Shown: piece by piece, positions 30,560 to 39,727 of the stretch
Layout: every line of letters starts with the position of its first letter
Numbering within the stretch: position 1 is the stretch's first letter
Notes under the pieces: model-generated
What the model saw: only the letters and a program-made list of their open reading frames with translations
Database searches by the model: none
Told to the model about the DNA's origin: nothing
Translations under genes and position numbers: made by a program
NCBI GenBank assembly: GCA_019137255.1
Contig: WPDH01000331.1
Span: 1 to 55,174 of the forward strand
DNA: 55,174 nucleotides
Direction: 5' to 3'
Source of the DNA: Corinectria fuckeliana
Taxonomy: Eukaryota > Ascomycota > Sordariomycetes > Hypocreales > Nectriaceae

Positions 30560-31634
30560 TCACGCTAGGGAATTGCCAGTCACTTTCATAGTCGAGTTGA
30601 GATTGACGGCGTCGATGAGACGTTGCCGCAATGACGAGTAAGGCTTGTAGGCAAACTTCCGGTACTGGATGGCTAAAGACGACGAGGATGATGCATGAGG
30701 CACTTGCAGGTCCTCAGGGTACTCGAACTTGCCGAGGAAAGCCGCACTGATGCCGGCCGAGTAGAAGTTCATATGCTCAGTATTGGCTTCATCAACGAGG
30801 ATAGCACAGACCTAGAAAGAATCAGGAGTTCGCATCGACCAGCCCAAGGCATCGTCCCTTGGCCAACAAAATAAAGACTGACCCTGTATTCATGGCCTTT
30901 ACGGTCAGCACTCGAGTCACTGTCACCAACGGAGGCCTTCTCTGCCTGGGCCTGCGCCAGCCCGAGCAGCACGGCGAGGATGTACGGGTCACGGCACGGG
31001 TCTGCGGGCTCGAGGTGCTTCAGGTGGAGCTGCTGCTGGGCCGCCACGGGCACGTTCCGGCGGTGCTCGCGCCGGCGCGGACGCGGCATCGGGAAGACGG
31101 TGGCCCGCTGCGTCTTGACCATGCCGCGCTGCATGAAGGCGAAGACCGGGGCTTGGTCTCGCGGCGGCATCTGCCGCTGGCCGGCCGGCGCGAAGACCAG
31201 CCCGTGGAGACGGAAGCTGTGGTCGGGACCGAAGTGGAAGAAGCCGAAGGGACTGCGGGCGGGCGTGGGCGTCAGCAAGCCCGGCTTTTCTTTCTTCCTG
31301 CGTTCCCATTGTCTGTCTTGTCTCACCGGATGCACTTGAAGGGGCCGTCTCGCTCACTAAGAATCCGGCGGATGACGGCGTTCTTGGTTTCCGAGGTTGC
31401 CAGACATTCGGCTTCGTGGGTCCAGTAGTCGAACGGCCGGGGATCCATTGGGCCGGTCTCTTGAAGGCCGCTTCCAGGACCAGGCACAGGCACAGGCACA
31501 GGAACAGTGGCATCGTCGGCTCGCAGCTCAAAGACGCACTGCAGGAGCTGGAGATGGCGCGCCGTCCACTCCAGGGGCTGCACGAAAAGCCGCTCCCGGG
31601 GGTGCCGGCGGATGATCTCGTCAACGGCCGCCAT
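30560..31634 (-). CDS. Unknown fungal protein, three exons
   Basis: 309 aa from exons 31327-31634, 30883-31252 and 30560-30811. Intron 1 is 74 nt (GTGAGA, GCTGACG, GCAG) and intron 2 is 71 nt (GTCAGT...CTAG); both restore one continuous frame. Start MAAVDEIIRRHPRERLF at 31634 with G at -3; an earlier in-frame ATG at 31715 would add 27 residues. An N-terminal helix is followed by a Val-Pro repeat (VPVPVPVP near 45), a His/Phe-rich centre (FGFFHFGPDHSFRLHG), a basic Pro/Arg stretch and a C-terminal module (VCAILVDEANTEHMNFYSAG... AIQYRKFAYKPY...LRQRLI). The C-terminal module has the feel of a recurring fungal family of unknown function. No known catalytic motif. I assign no function. Confidence 0.65.
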
Positions 31635-32667
31635 TGCCGAGGGAGGACGGGGGGGAGGACGGGTCGGAAACCCGGCGGCTTTTGGAAGCTGAGAGTAGAT
31701 CAATGTGAGAAACAAGCTGAGTTGTCGAGAAGGCCTGTGGTTGAAGAAGCCTGAAGGTGAGTCGGCTCTTTGTTGCTGGCTGGCTGTTGAGCTTGGAGGT
31801 TGAACAAGTACAAGCTAGGTGAGCTGGGGTCGCAGCGCCACAACGACCCACCCACGCAGCCCACATGAGGGTGTTCAGACCATCCGGCATGACGGCCGAA
31901 CGGTCGAGCGGGAGTCAATTATTTTGAGACCGTGGAAACAAGGTCAGGAATGGTGCTAATTGCTCAGGCGTAGGTAGTTCAATAGAGTAGAGCGGTATAC
32001 CTAAAATACTAAGTCGGGATAACGGTTTTCGTACTACTACGCGCCTGCTGGATTGTTCGACTATACTAGTGCAACTCGGTATCTTGTTCATGTTACTGAA
32101 GTCTTAGCCAGCAACCTGTCTCGTGAAGTGAGCCATGTTGGCGCATCTTAGTCAAAGTCAGCCAAACGCCTGAACATGCGATGCAAGTTGAGAGATCATC
32201 ATCACGAACACCCGCGGCTCTAGGTGAGCATTACAAGCCCGAGAAGTTATATAAAGTCATCTTCTTCCCATCCAGAAATAATCCGAGCACTTACCGAGTC
32301 AACCAACAAAAGATATATATATAGAGACAGAGAGCGACAAGCTCAACATCCCACGATCTGGCCTGGCGTCAGACATACATTGACTGTCCTTGTACTTCGG
32401 CCATGATGGTCAAGTACCTCAGCAGAGGCTGATGATGCCAGTGCCGAATTCTGGGTGCGTCATATACTAAATCATTCATTCAGGGTGGTGACTACTTTAC
32501 TCGGAGTACTAGGATCCGCCTCGTATACAAGAGGGCTCATGCACTTGGTATCCCGGACTCCGAAAGTCACCCGCCTTGCCAATATCAAATCCAAACAGAA
32601 TACCCAGAAAACAATCAACAACTTTTGGGTGGTGTTACAGGTCAGACAGGCGTCTCCAAACACGAAC
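31635..32667. other. 1-kb intergenic region
   Basis: Promoter of the three-exon gene and 3' side of the RRM gene (both minus strand). No credible ORF; a short ATATAT/GAGA stretch lies at 32310-32335. Nothing else recognised. Confidence 0.5.
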
Positions 32668-34224
32668 TCAGATCCCTCGGCCCTGGATCCTCTCTGCGGC
32701 AATTCCGTACGCCGACAGAGTGTTGCCAACCTCGCAAGGATCCTGGCCATACTCGACCTTCTCCAGCTCATCCGGCCTGTCCTTTTCCAGGGCCATCTTG
32801 CCCATCTGTGCCTGGCACCGGTAGCTGCCGAACTTGTACTCGACAACCGCGCGCTTGCCCGCAGTGATGAGCGTGACGGCCTCGTCCGTCTGAAAGATGA
32901 ACCGCGCGCCGAAGAACTCCCGCAGGGTCTTCGGGTTGACGAAGCTTTCGTCGCCCGTGATGATGAGCACCCGGCACTCGTCGCCGAAGATGGGCTCCTC
33001 CCCGGCCTTGATGCGGTTGTGGGTGACTCTGATCCGGTGGCCGCGGATGCTCAGCCCGCGGGTCAGCGACACGGCGAAGAACCGCTGGGCAGCAGCAGGA
33101 GAGAAGAAGACAACCTTGGCTGCGGCGGTGCTGTGGTGGACATAGTCGGGCGCGTTGATGAACGAGGCCCGGACTCGGCCGACGCCACGGATGGGGGCAA
33201 GAAGCTCGTTATATGTGACATCCGGAGGGAGGTTCGTCAGCCAGAGGGAGCAGTTGTCCTCGGGCCGGAGGTCGTGGTCGCTGGCGTTCCGGGTGCTGTG
33301 CTCGCCGCGATAGTTTCTGGAGAACCCAGCCGCAGGAGCATGGATGACAGCTCGATCCGCAGCAGTACCGGATGATGGCTGGCTCCGAGCGAGTGCGGCC
33401 ATGGGCCGGAACTTAGCCTGCCTGTCCGGGGTCGTGGTCGGCGTTGCGAGCTGACCCGGCTCCTGAGCGGGATGAGCAGAGTTGCCGCCGGCTCCCGCGC
33501 TCGTGGGCCCCGAGTTGACCAAGTTGGATAGTCTCGATGCAAAACCAGGACGGTTTGAGACTGGGAGACGAGCTTCCAGCGCAGAGGACTGACGATGGAA
33601 GTGTAATTCTAAAGTACCGGGACTCGGCGTCGGGGGCACCAGGGACGCAGGAGCTTCGACTCTTGTCGGCGCGAAGACGCTGGTGCGAGCAGGACGGAAC
33701 GGTCCTCTTGCAAGGGCCCGGTGAGGCAACTGGGAGCCCGAAGCAACTTGAGCTTCGCCGAAGGGGCTCGGGATGTCGGCCGGCCCCCTGGGGGTGAATG
33801 GGCTTGCCGGCCGAGGGAACGGGGACTCGAGCAAGGGGGCACCTCGACCAGCGGACGCATTGGCGTTGGCCAGGGCATTCAACAAGCCATTGCCGACGAG
33901 CGAGCCTCGACGTCTCGGATGCATGATGCCGAGAGCGTAAGGGCCGTACATGTCGGCGTGGCGGATGCCTCTGTGGTGAGGGTTCTGGGAGTTGGCATCT
34001 TCCAGGAACCCCGTCTCGGGCGACGCCCTCGGACGTGGCTCGTCGACTTGGCGAACGGCCGGGAAACTTCGCCAGTGTCGCGGGGGGGAGGCGAGGGGGA
34101 TGTTGTTAGGGTATGATCTTCTCATGGCAGGATGGAAGGGTCGCGAAACACGGGACGAAGGGCTCGGGGAGTTACGAGATCTGTTAGATGACCCCTGAGC
34201 GTCTGGCGTAAAGAGACGGGACAT
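32668..34224 (-). CDS. RNA-binding protein with two RRM-like domains
   Basis: 518 aa, no intron needed. Residues 1-310 are disordered and rich in Pro, Ser, Arg and Ala. RRM 1 is at about 324-401 with RNP2-like CSLWLTNL and RNP1-like AKVVFFS in the usual order. A second, weaker RRM-like fold (about 416-490) begins CRVLIITGD and contains the strand-like segment GKRAVVEYKFGS. A short charged tail follows. It is therefore probably a nuclear or cytoplasmic RNA-binding factor; the precise role cannot be read. The start at 34224 is the first in-frame ATG and begins the low-complexity region. The upstream minus-strand leader carries a long CA/GA-type repeat near 34333-34370. Confidence 0.75.
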   Translation of the reverse strand: MSRLFTPDAQGSSNRSRNSPSPSSRVSRPFHPAMRRSYPNNIPLASPPRHWRSFPAVRQVDEPRPRASPETGFLEDANSQNPHHRGIRHADMYGPYALGIMHPRRRGSLVGNGLLNALANANASAGRGAPLLESPFPRPASPFTPRGPADIPSPFGEAQVASGSQLPHRALARGPFRPARTSVFAPTRVEAPASLVPPTPSPGTLELHFHRQSSALEARLPVSNRPGFASRLSNLVNSGPTSAGAGGNSAHPAQEPGQLATPTTTPDRQAKFRPMAALARSQPSSGTAADRAVIHAPAAGFSRNYRGEHSTRNASDHDLRPEDNCSLWLTNLPPDVTYNELLAPIRGVGRVRASFINAPDYVHHSTAAAKVVFFSPAAAQRFFAVSLTRGLSIRGHRIRVTHNRIKAGEEPIFGDECRVLIITGDESFVNPKTLREFFGARFIFQTDEAVTLITAGKRAVVEYKFGSYRCQAQMGKMALEKDRPDELEKVEYGQDPCEVGNTLSAYGIAAERIQGRGI

Positions 34225-35013
34225 GATGCGAGTTGACGTATCTAGGGAGCAGATGATGTCAGTAACAGCCCTTTGTCTGGGCGTGTTGCTGGTATGATCT
34301 CTTACATTAGCGTTTATTAAAAGAGAAATTGGTGTGTATGTCTGTGTGTATGTGTGTGAGAGAAAGAAGTATTCCGTTCAGTTGACAAGAGGACCGAGAA
34401 GGATTTATAGGCGTGCAAGAAGAACAGGCGAGGTGAATGCATCGAGCGAGCGAACAACGGCGAGTGGCGAGGACTCAATCGCCAGTTGTGTTCGCTGTTC
34501 AGCCCGCATACTCGCTGTTCAGCCCACGCAGAACACTGTCCCGCAAGACGACGGAAACTCAAAACGCAGCCTGAGGCCCTTCTTCTAGAAGCACGGCAGG
34601 TTCTGCAATGGTACAAGGAGACGGTGAGCGGGCGGTTGCTGCCAAACAGCTCCCAGATGGGTGTGTTTGCTGCATCGTGGTTGGGTCTGGCATGGGAGCC
34701 TGCATGCCAGACTTTGTTTCTGCCGCCTTGTGCGATTTCCCGTCGCCATCTGCAATGCAGTTTGGCTGGCCAAAGAAGCAGCGGTCGACGAGGGTGAGAG
34801 AAGGGTCTTGTTGCGTGTTCCGAGGGTGGAAGAAAGGGCAGTTCGGGTATCTGTCGAGGTAGGTCTATCACTCAATCCCTGTAGCCCCGTACCTTGGGCG
34901 TGAGTTTTATTTTGTTAGATGCACTAGATACTTGACAAGCAAGCATGCATTCATTCACATGTTTCCATGCATCTACTTGCGGAGTCGTCTCGTTGGACTG
35001 CATGGCTCTTCAT
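34225..35013. other. Intergenic region
   Basis: Promoter and leader of the RRM gene, with a GT-rich simple repeat (34333-34365) and a tandem TCGCTGTTCAGCCC duplication at about 34490-34526. No supported gene. Confidence 0.5.
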
Positions 35014-35920
35014 TCACCGGGGACGTTGTAGAAGCTGTGAGAACATTCCGTCCCAAGAACATGCCGGCCCACGAATAATTTCCATCCGCACTTCTGCCCA
35101 GCCTCGTATGGTCGTGAGCCGTCGCTCGAACCGCGGAATCGTCTTCGTAAGCCTCTCCGGGTCGTCCCTCGCGCCCTCCTGCCAGTGCTCGTACTCGATC
35201 CACGCATTCTCCGGCATCTGGCTCCTCCATGGCGGCCATCCACCGGCCCAGCTCGAGACTCGGCGCCACGACGCCCGTCTCCAGCACGTACCGATCCCAC
35301 AGCTTCACCAGCTTCAAGAAGCAGCCGAACGAGGCCGGCGGCTTCATCAGGAAGGGCACGCGCACGCCGCCCTCGGTCGCGTACGCCTTGTAGAGCCTTC
35401 TCGGCGCCGTCGCGGCCTGCGCCCACCGCGGCCCGTACCAGATGAACGAGTCTCCGTTGCCGAGGCTGTCGAGGCGGTTGTCGGAGTGCTTCTCGAGGTG
35501 CTGCATCATGGAGCCCTGGACGATGGGGTAGGCTCGTACTGAGCCCTCGGCGCCGTGATCCGAGAGGAAGCACACAAGGGTGTTGTCCAGCTCGCCCGCC
35601 TCCTTCAGGTACGACGCGCTCGTTGAGGTAGCTCTCGTAGCCGGGCATGCCGCGCTGGACGTTGGTGGACATATTGCCCGAGGGGTCGTTCTGGGCGGGG
35701 GCGTTGGTCCACTCGACGAGGTTCCCCAGGCCGGCGATGTGATGGTCCGTCCCCGTCATGGTCATGGCCCTGGAGGGCGAGCAAGCGGCAGCGGCGTGGA
35801 AGGTCCGTGAAGCGGAGGCCATCTTGGGCGTGCTGATCTCGCTGCCGAAGGAGGCGACGTCGGAGAAGCCCGGGTCATGGCCACGATGACGAGGAAGCTG
35901 GGTCGCTTTTCGGCAGCCAT
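35014..35920 (-). pseudogene. Broken arylsulfatase (FGly-type) gene with frameshifts and a large internal deletion
   Basis: Minus-strand pieces of a fungal arylsulfatase are spread over different frames. The N-terminus MAAEKRPSFLVIV (35920) leads into a frame break at about 35880; FSDVASFGSEISTPK follows in the next frame. A second indel cluster lies near 35805-35825, before FHAAAACSPSR, whose C-x-P-x-R is the formylglycine signature (about 35772-35790). MTGTDHHIAGLGNLVEW and GMPGYESYLNERV then jump at about 35609-35618 directly to LKEAGELDNT and CFLSDHGAEGS, so the middle of the enzyme (more than 200 residues by comparison with family length of about 600) is missing. Another one-base shift near 35220 separates RWMAAMEE from MPENAWIEYEHW. 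Non-functional. Changes are indels in GC-rich DNA, not RIP. Confidence 0.85.
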
Positions 35921-38387
35921 TCAAAAGGAGTATTTTGAACAAGAGTAAAGTAGTTTCAGTCAATTGCAAATGCAACTGAGAAGACGCTCTTGTTATAAGG
36001 ACGAGAGCGGCCGCGATGCCAAGGTGGGGTGGACGTTGCACAAGGCCTCGGATTTGCTGTCCAGGCCGACTACCGACTTGGATCCCGCGTACCAGAGCCT
36101 TGATTTGCGTCGTCGAGGAGATGGCATTGGCGGGGCTTTGCCAGACCAACGCCTCGCATCGGCTCCCTCGGGCTACATTTTTCTGCCCTCAGTTTGCCTG
36201 TTATCATCCGTCATCGAGGTACTCCCAGGTTGATATAGAGGGAGCCAGGAGCGCGAGCAACTTACCTGCCGGTATTTCTTCAAAGTCTCTGGCACTCTGA
36301 ACCCGAGAATCCGGCAAAGCCTCTACCGCGACTCCAGGTCTTTCGCGTCAATCCCGAAGACGGTTTTGAACTTGTTCACTATCAGAGTTAGGAGCAGTAT
36401 TAGGGGTAGTATTAGTGCTAGTAGTATTCGGGACAGTATTCGTGCTTTACGGCAGGTAAATTGACAATGGCTCAAGGGGTCTATTGGGGTCTTCAATCGA
36501 TGATAATTACAGCTCAAACAACGCTGCTGTTGCTGATGGTGTTGAACCATGATTCATGCTTAGTCTAAGTTATAAGGGATTTATGCCTCTGAGCTCCTCG
36601 GGCCCTCTCTTAGTCCTTCATCCTTAGGGACCGGCCCCAACCTTTGGCAACCGTCACATCGAGGGGGCCATCATCTTCTAAAACTCCAGCCTCCGAAAAG
36701 TATCCCCTTATGATTGCCAGAACTCAGGCGGCAAAGTTCGCAGTCTGCGTCTACAACCGAATTCTCAAGCCTGTGGAAGGCAAAGCCACAGGCCCATCAA
36801 TCTCTGCTTTGCGGTCGCAAACACCGCTGAGAAAGAACATCCTCACTAATTTCGGTCCCTGCCCCGTGGCTAGTCTGGGTCATTTTATCTTTCCAACCTG
36901 GCGCTGCCGATTCCAAGAGACCGCTGCTACCGAGCCCCCGAGAGCCATCAAAACATGATCGCTACGTCAGCGTTGCGTTCATGCCATGAAGCTTACCTAC
37001 CTCGGAGGCATCTTAGCGATCTTGGTTCAGTTTTAAACAATTGCTCAAAGCAAGGTGACCGTTATGGTGCGCAGTTTATGGTCGGTCCTGTGCTCTCGGC
37101 AAGTTTTGTCGCATGTGTGGTTGTTGTCGAAGCGGACGCTGTAGCCCACCTCCTGGCCCAAGGCACATCCATCTCTTCAGCCACGAGACGTGCAGGAGAG
37201 GTTGCTGCTTTTCTTCGTGGCTGTGTTCAGGCTACAACCTTGCCGCTCGCGAATTCGTCAAAGAAGACGAACTGAGGGATCTGGGTAGACTTTCCCGATC
37301 CCGGGTGGGCAGACAGACTGTGACCTACTGGGTGTCAGCGCATTTCAACGTGTCAAGCGGAAGATAGTCTCTAAAATAGAACGGTAAAGGGGCATTATGA
37401 CTTGTTTCTGATGGTAGACGTTCAGGAAACCCTGACGGCTACCGGAAATTGGAAGCTGGCGGCAGGCTTCCAAGATATTGAAATACTTCGCCGAGTGAAC
37501 CCCGGCCTGTAGCCTAGAGGATGGGCTTTTCCATCCTCTAGAGATATGGCCTGCTCAGCTATTGTTTCATTGTACTTAAGGGACTACATGCTAAACGCAG
37601 TCATCATGGTAGCTGTGGTGGTTGTGGTAGTTGTGGTGCTAATGCTGGTGCTCGTACTTGAGGTGAGTTGCTGTAGCTTTTTTTTTTTTTTTTTTTTTAC
37701 AATATTGTGAAAATAAAATTGTGCCTCATGCGTGGCACGAGAGCAACAATAACAGACGCTTCTAGTTAGTTGCGTGCGAGCAAGCAACGAGATGTGCCAG
37801 CAGCTGGGTCTGCAATAGTGGGATATTGACATTCTTCTGCACTAATGCTAGGCTATGATACCTCCGTTCTTTGAGAGCCACTCATGATGCTCTTTAATCT
37901 CCATGAACATTGAAGGTTGAAAACTCAAGTCTGCCTCTATCAACCCCCTCGCGAGACCTTTAATCTTGAACTGCACAGGTTCGCCTCTGCAAATATTATC
38001 TAATTAATGCTCCAATCAACATAGTTATAGGGCACCGAGAGTAGCCGCGCTCATAATGTCGAGTCACTTATGCAGCAGAGGGGGACTAGCATCTTGTAGT
38101 AGCCTAACTTCTAAATTGTTCCATCGATGTTTGCTGATATCACCCACAACGGGAAGCGGGCCGATCGACCACACCGCCGAAGCTTGCTCTACAGCAATGG
38201 AGACAATGGAGCAAAGCTCCAAGAGCAGCTTCTGGTTCTCACCTAGTTTGGTAAACTATGTAGATAAGTAGCGAGGGGCAATCTACCATTCAATTCAACC
38301 ACCCTTTCAACTGAGACAGGTCCCCCAAGACGCCACGTTTCAGAGGTCAAATATGCGTAGCGTAATAGTGTCTAACCCATCAGTGTG
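35921..38387. other. 2.5-kb region without a supported gene
   Basis: Short ORFs up to 120 codons only, none with recognisable features. It contains a GTAGTATTAGTG-like simple repeat (36385-36445), a perfect 11-bp hairpin (37514-37541), a GTGGTTGTGGTAG-type stretch (37612-37665) and a T21 run (about 37679-37699). Base composition is lower in GC than the gene regions. Together with the flanking pseudogenes it looks like a decaying gene-poor patch. Confidence 0.5.
37514..37541. other. Perfect 11-bp inverted repeat (hairpin)
   Basis: CTAGAGGATGG and its exact complement CCATCCTCTAG are separated by the six-base loop GCTTTT. A looser GGCC pair flanks the stem on both sides. No adjacent gene explains it as a terminator. 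Confidence 0.6.
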
Positions 38388-38790
38388 AAGAACTCGTCCT
38401 TGCCAGCCTGCCCCCGTCCAGACCGCTCACTGTCGCAGCCAGAGCTCCTCCACGGCAACCCCGCCAAGCGCGTCTTCGCGGGCTTCTGCATCATGGCCGC
38501 GCAGCAGCCCACGGGCGCGACGGTGTTAGACTACTTCGGCCCGCAATACTTCGTGCTGTTCGTGGCGAGCCGGCTCTCACGGCGACAGGTGCTCGTCGGC
38601 GGCGCGTCAGGTTACCATGGCAGGTGGTGTTCGAACAAGGCTGGCGCTCGACGGTAACGGCGACGTGACGGCTTCTGGCGTGCTGGCTGTGGTGCCAGTA
38701 TGTCTCTTCGTCGCCGTGTACAACATCAACTAGGAGCCGATGTCCGTGGCCGTACATGTCCGAGTACCCCACAGCACGGTGATGGGTACG
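38388..38790 (+). pseudogene. Fragment of an MFS sugar transporter gene
   Basis: One frame (38400-38600) reads LLHGNPAKRVFAGFCIMAA followed by QQPTGATVLDYFGPQYF, the loop before helix 7 and the QQ-TG-N-YF pattern of sugar porters. It continues to RRQVLVGGASG, the loop 8-9 DR-GRR-like segment. After a break another frame (38670-38780) gives ASGVLAVVPVCLFVAVYNIN, then TAG where Trp is expected, then EPMSV. The N-terminal half and the C-terminus are absent, helices 7-8 are deleted, and frame changes occur. The TAG could come from TGG by a G-to-A change. A remnant of a porter different from the STL1-like gene at 21.6 kb. Confidence 0.7.
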
Positions 38791-39215
38791 TAAAGGGCTT
38801 CGCTAACGAGGCCTCATCCTCCCAGCTCGGTTCTGAGACCCCGGGATAACAATTGGGACTGCGTCGCAGTGGTTTCTTTGATCCTGTCTTCTCGATCATG
38901 GCCCGTACATGATGAACAGGTGGACAGGATAGATTGGGGAGGGGTTGATGTGATCATTTCCTTAGAAACAGTCTTGCTCTTAACATTGCTAAAGCATTTA
39001 GAGTATTAGGGCATCCAGGGGATTGAGACTGTGTCAAAGTGAATAGGTAGGTGACATAGCAAGAAGTGTGCGTGTACAGCCCAAATAGCACAACTCATAG
39101 ACAATATTTTCAAAAAGGGGTGCCAGCTGCAAAAGGCAAAAAGTGAGACAGTAGAGATATAACGTTAATAGTCATCACCTCTTCTACCCCGCCCAACCGG
39201 CTTGCGCACGACAGC
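38791..39215. other. Intergenic region
   Basis: No ORF, repeat or RNA gene recognised between the transporter fragment and the tRNA terminator. Confidence 0.5.
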
Positions 39216-39220
39216 AAAAA
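39216..39220 (-). terminator. Pol III terminator of tRNA-Phe
   Basis: TTTTT on the minus strand, 10 nt past the discriminator base of the tRNA-Phe gene, a normal position for RNA polymerase III termination. Confidence 0.65.
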
Positions 39221-39230
39221 TAGAAAGGTG

Positions 39231-39357
39231 TGCGGTTTATGTGGATCGAACACATGACCTTCAGATCTTCAGTCTGACGCTCTCTAGAGAGATTGTTAGA
39301 ATGGATGTGCTGGAGTTTTCCAAGTTTTGCAACTTACCCCAACTGAGCTAAACCCGC
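39231..39357 (-). tRNA. tRNA-Phe (GAA) with a 54-nt insert in the D-loop
   Basis: Exonic parts 39338-39357 (nucleotides 1-20) and 39231-39283 (21-73) join to a standard 73-nt tRNA. The acceptor stem is GCGGGTT with AAACCGC (one G5-A68 mismatch). The D-stem GCTC/GAGC has 4 pairs and the joined D-loop reads AGTTGGGA. The anticodon stem TCAGA/TCTGA has 5 pairs with loop CTGAAGA, anticodon GAA. The T-stem ATGTG/CACAT has 5 pairs with loop TTCGATC. A box (TAGCTCAGTTGG) and B box (GTTCGATCC) are complete. The 54-nt insert lies between G20 and A21, whereas the canonical 37/38 site is uninterrupted. The insert carries full spliceosomal-intron signals. A T5 terminator follows. Function depends on removal of the insert, which ordinary tRNA-splicing endonuclease rules do not predict. 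Confidence 0.9.
39284..39337 (-). other. Spliceosomal-type intron inside the tRNA-Phe D-loop
   Basis: 54 nt on the minus strand. It begins GTAAGTTG, contains TTCTAACA whose branch A is 13-15 nt from the 3' end, and ends CTCTCTAG. These are the same signals as the protein-gene introns in this window, and the length lies in the same range (47-74 nt). Exact removal restores GTTGGG-AGAGC, the consensus D-loop/D-stem. Confidence 0.8.
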
Positions 39358-39727
39358 GCTGTTAGAATTCGGATCTCTATTGTAGGATATGTAGCCTCCT
39401 TCGTTGCGAGTGGAGATTTGCCGTGGTGAGGGCATCTCCTCGTAATTCTCTCACCCTACATCGACTACCCTAGATAGTCTACACTTGGGCTGGATTTGGA
39501 GGAACCAAGCCGCCGCGTAACTGTCTGTTTGCTTCACTCATCCATTGGAGGCAGACCCCATGATTTTTACAAGCGATGCAATGCTTACGGGTTCCGAATT
39601 CTGAACTCTACCTGAGCACGCACGAAAAGGACGCAAACCAAAGTGTGATTCCAAACTCCAAACCTGACCTCGAAGACATCATGACAGACTGTTCACATCA
39701 AACCCAGAGTATCGTACCAACTCCACG
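39358..39727. other. Intergenic region
   Basis: Upstream of the tRNA-Phe gene and downstream of the AAA ATPase gene. No feature recognised. Confidence 0.5.

Noticed and set aside
31298..31326. A 29-nt intron in the three-exon unknown gene
   Set aside because: Too short for fungal splicing; the 74-nt alternative (31253-31326) has a branch site, an acceptor and keeps frame.
36644..37275. Overlapping ORFs of 104-106 codons
   Set aside because: No domain, no intron signals joining them and no similarity to known families that I can recall.
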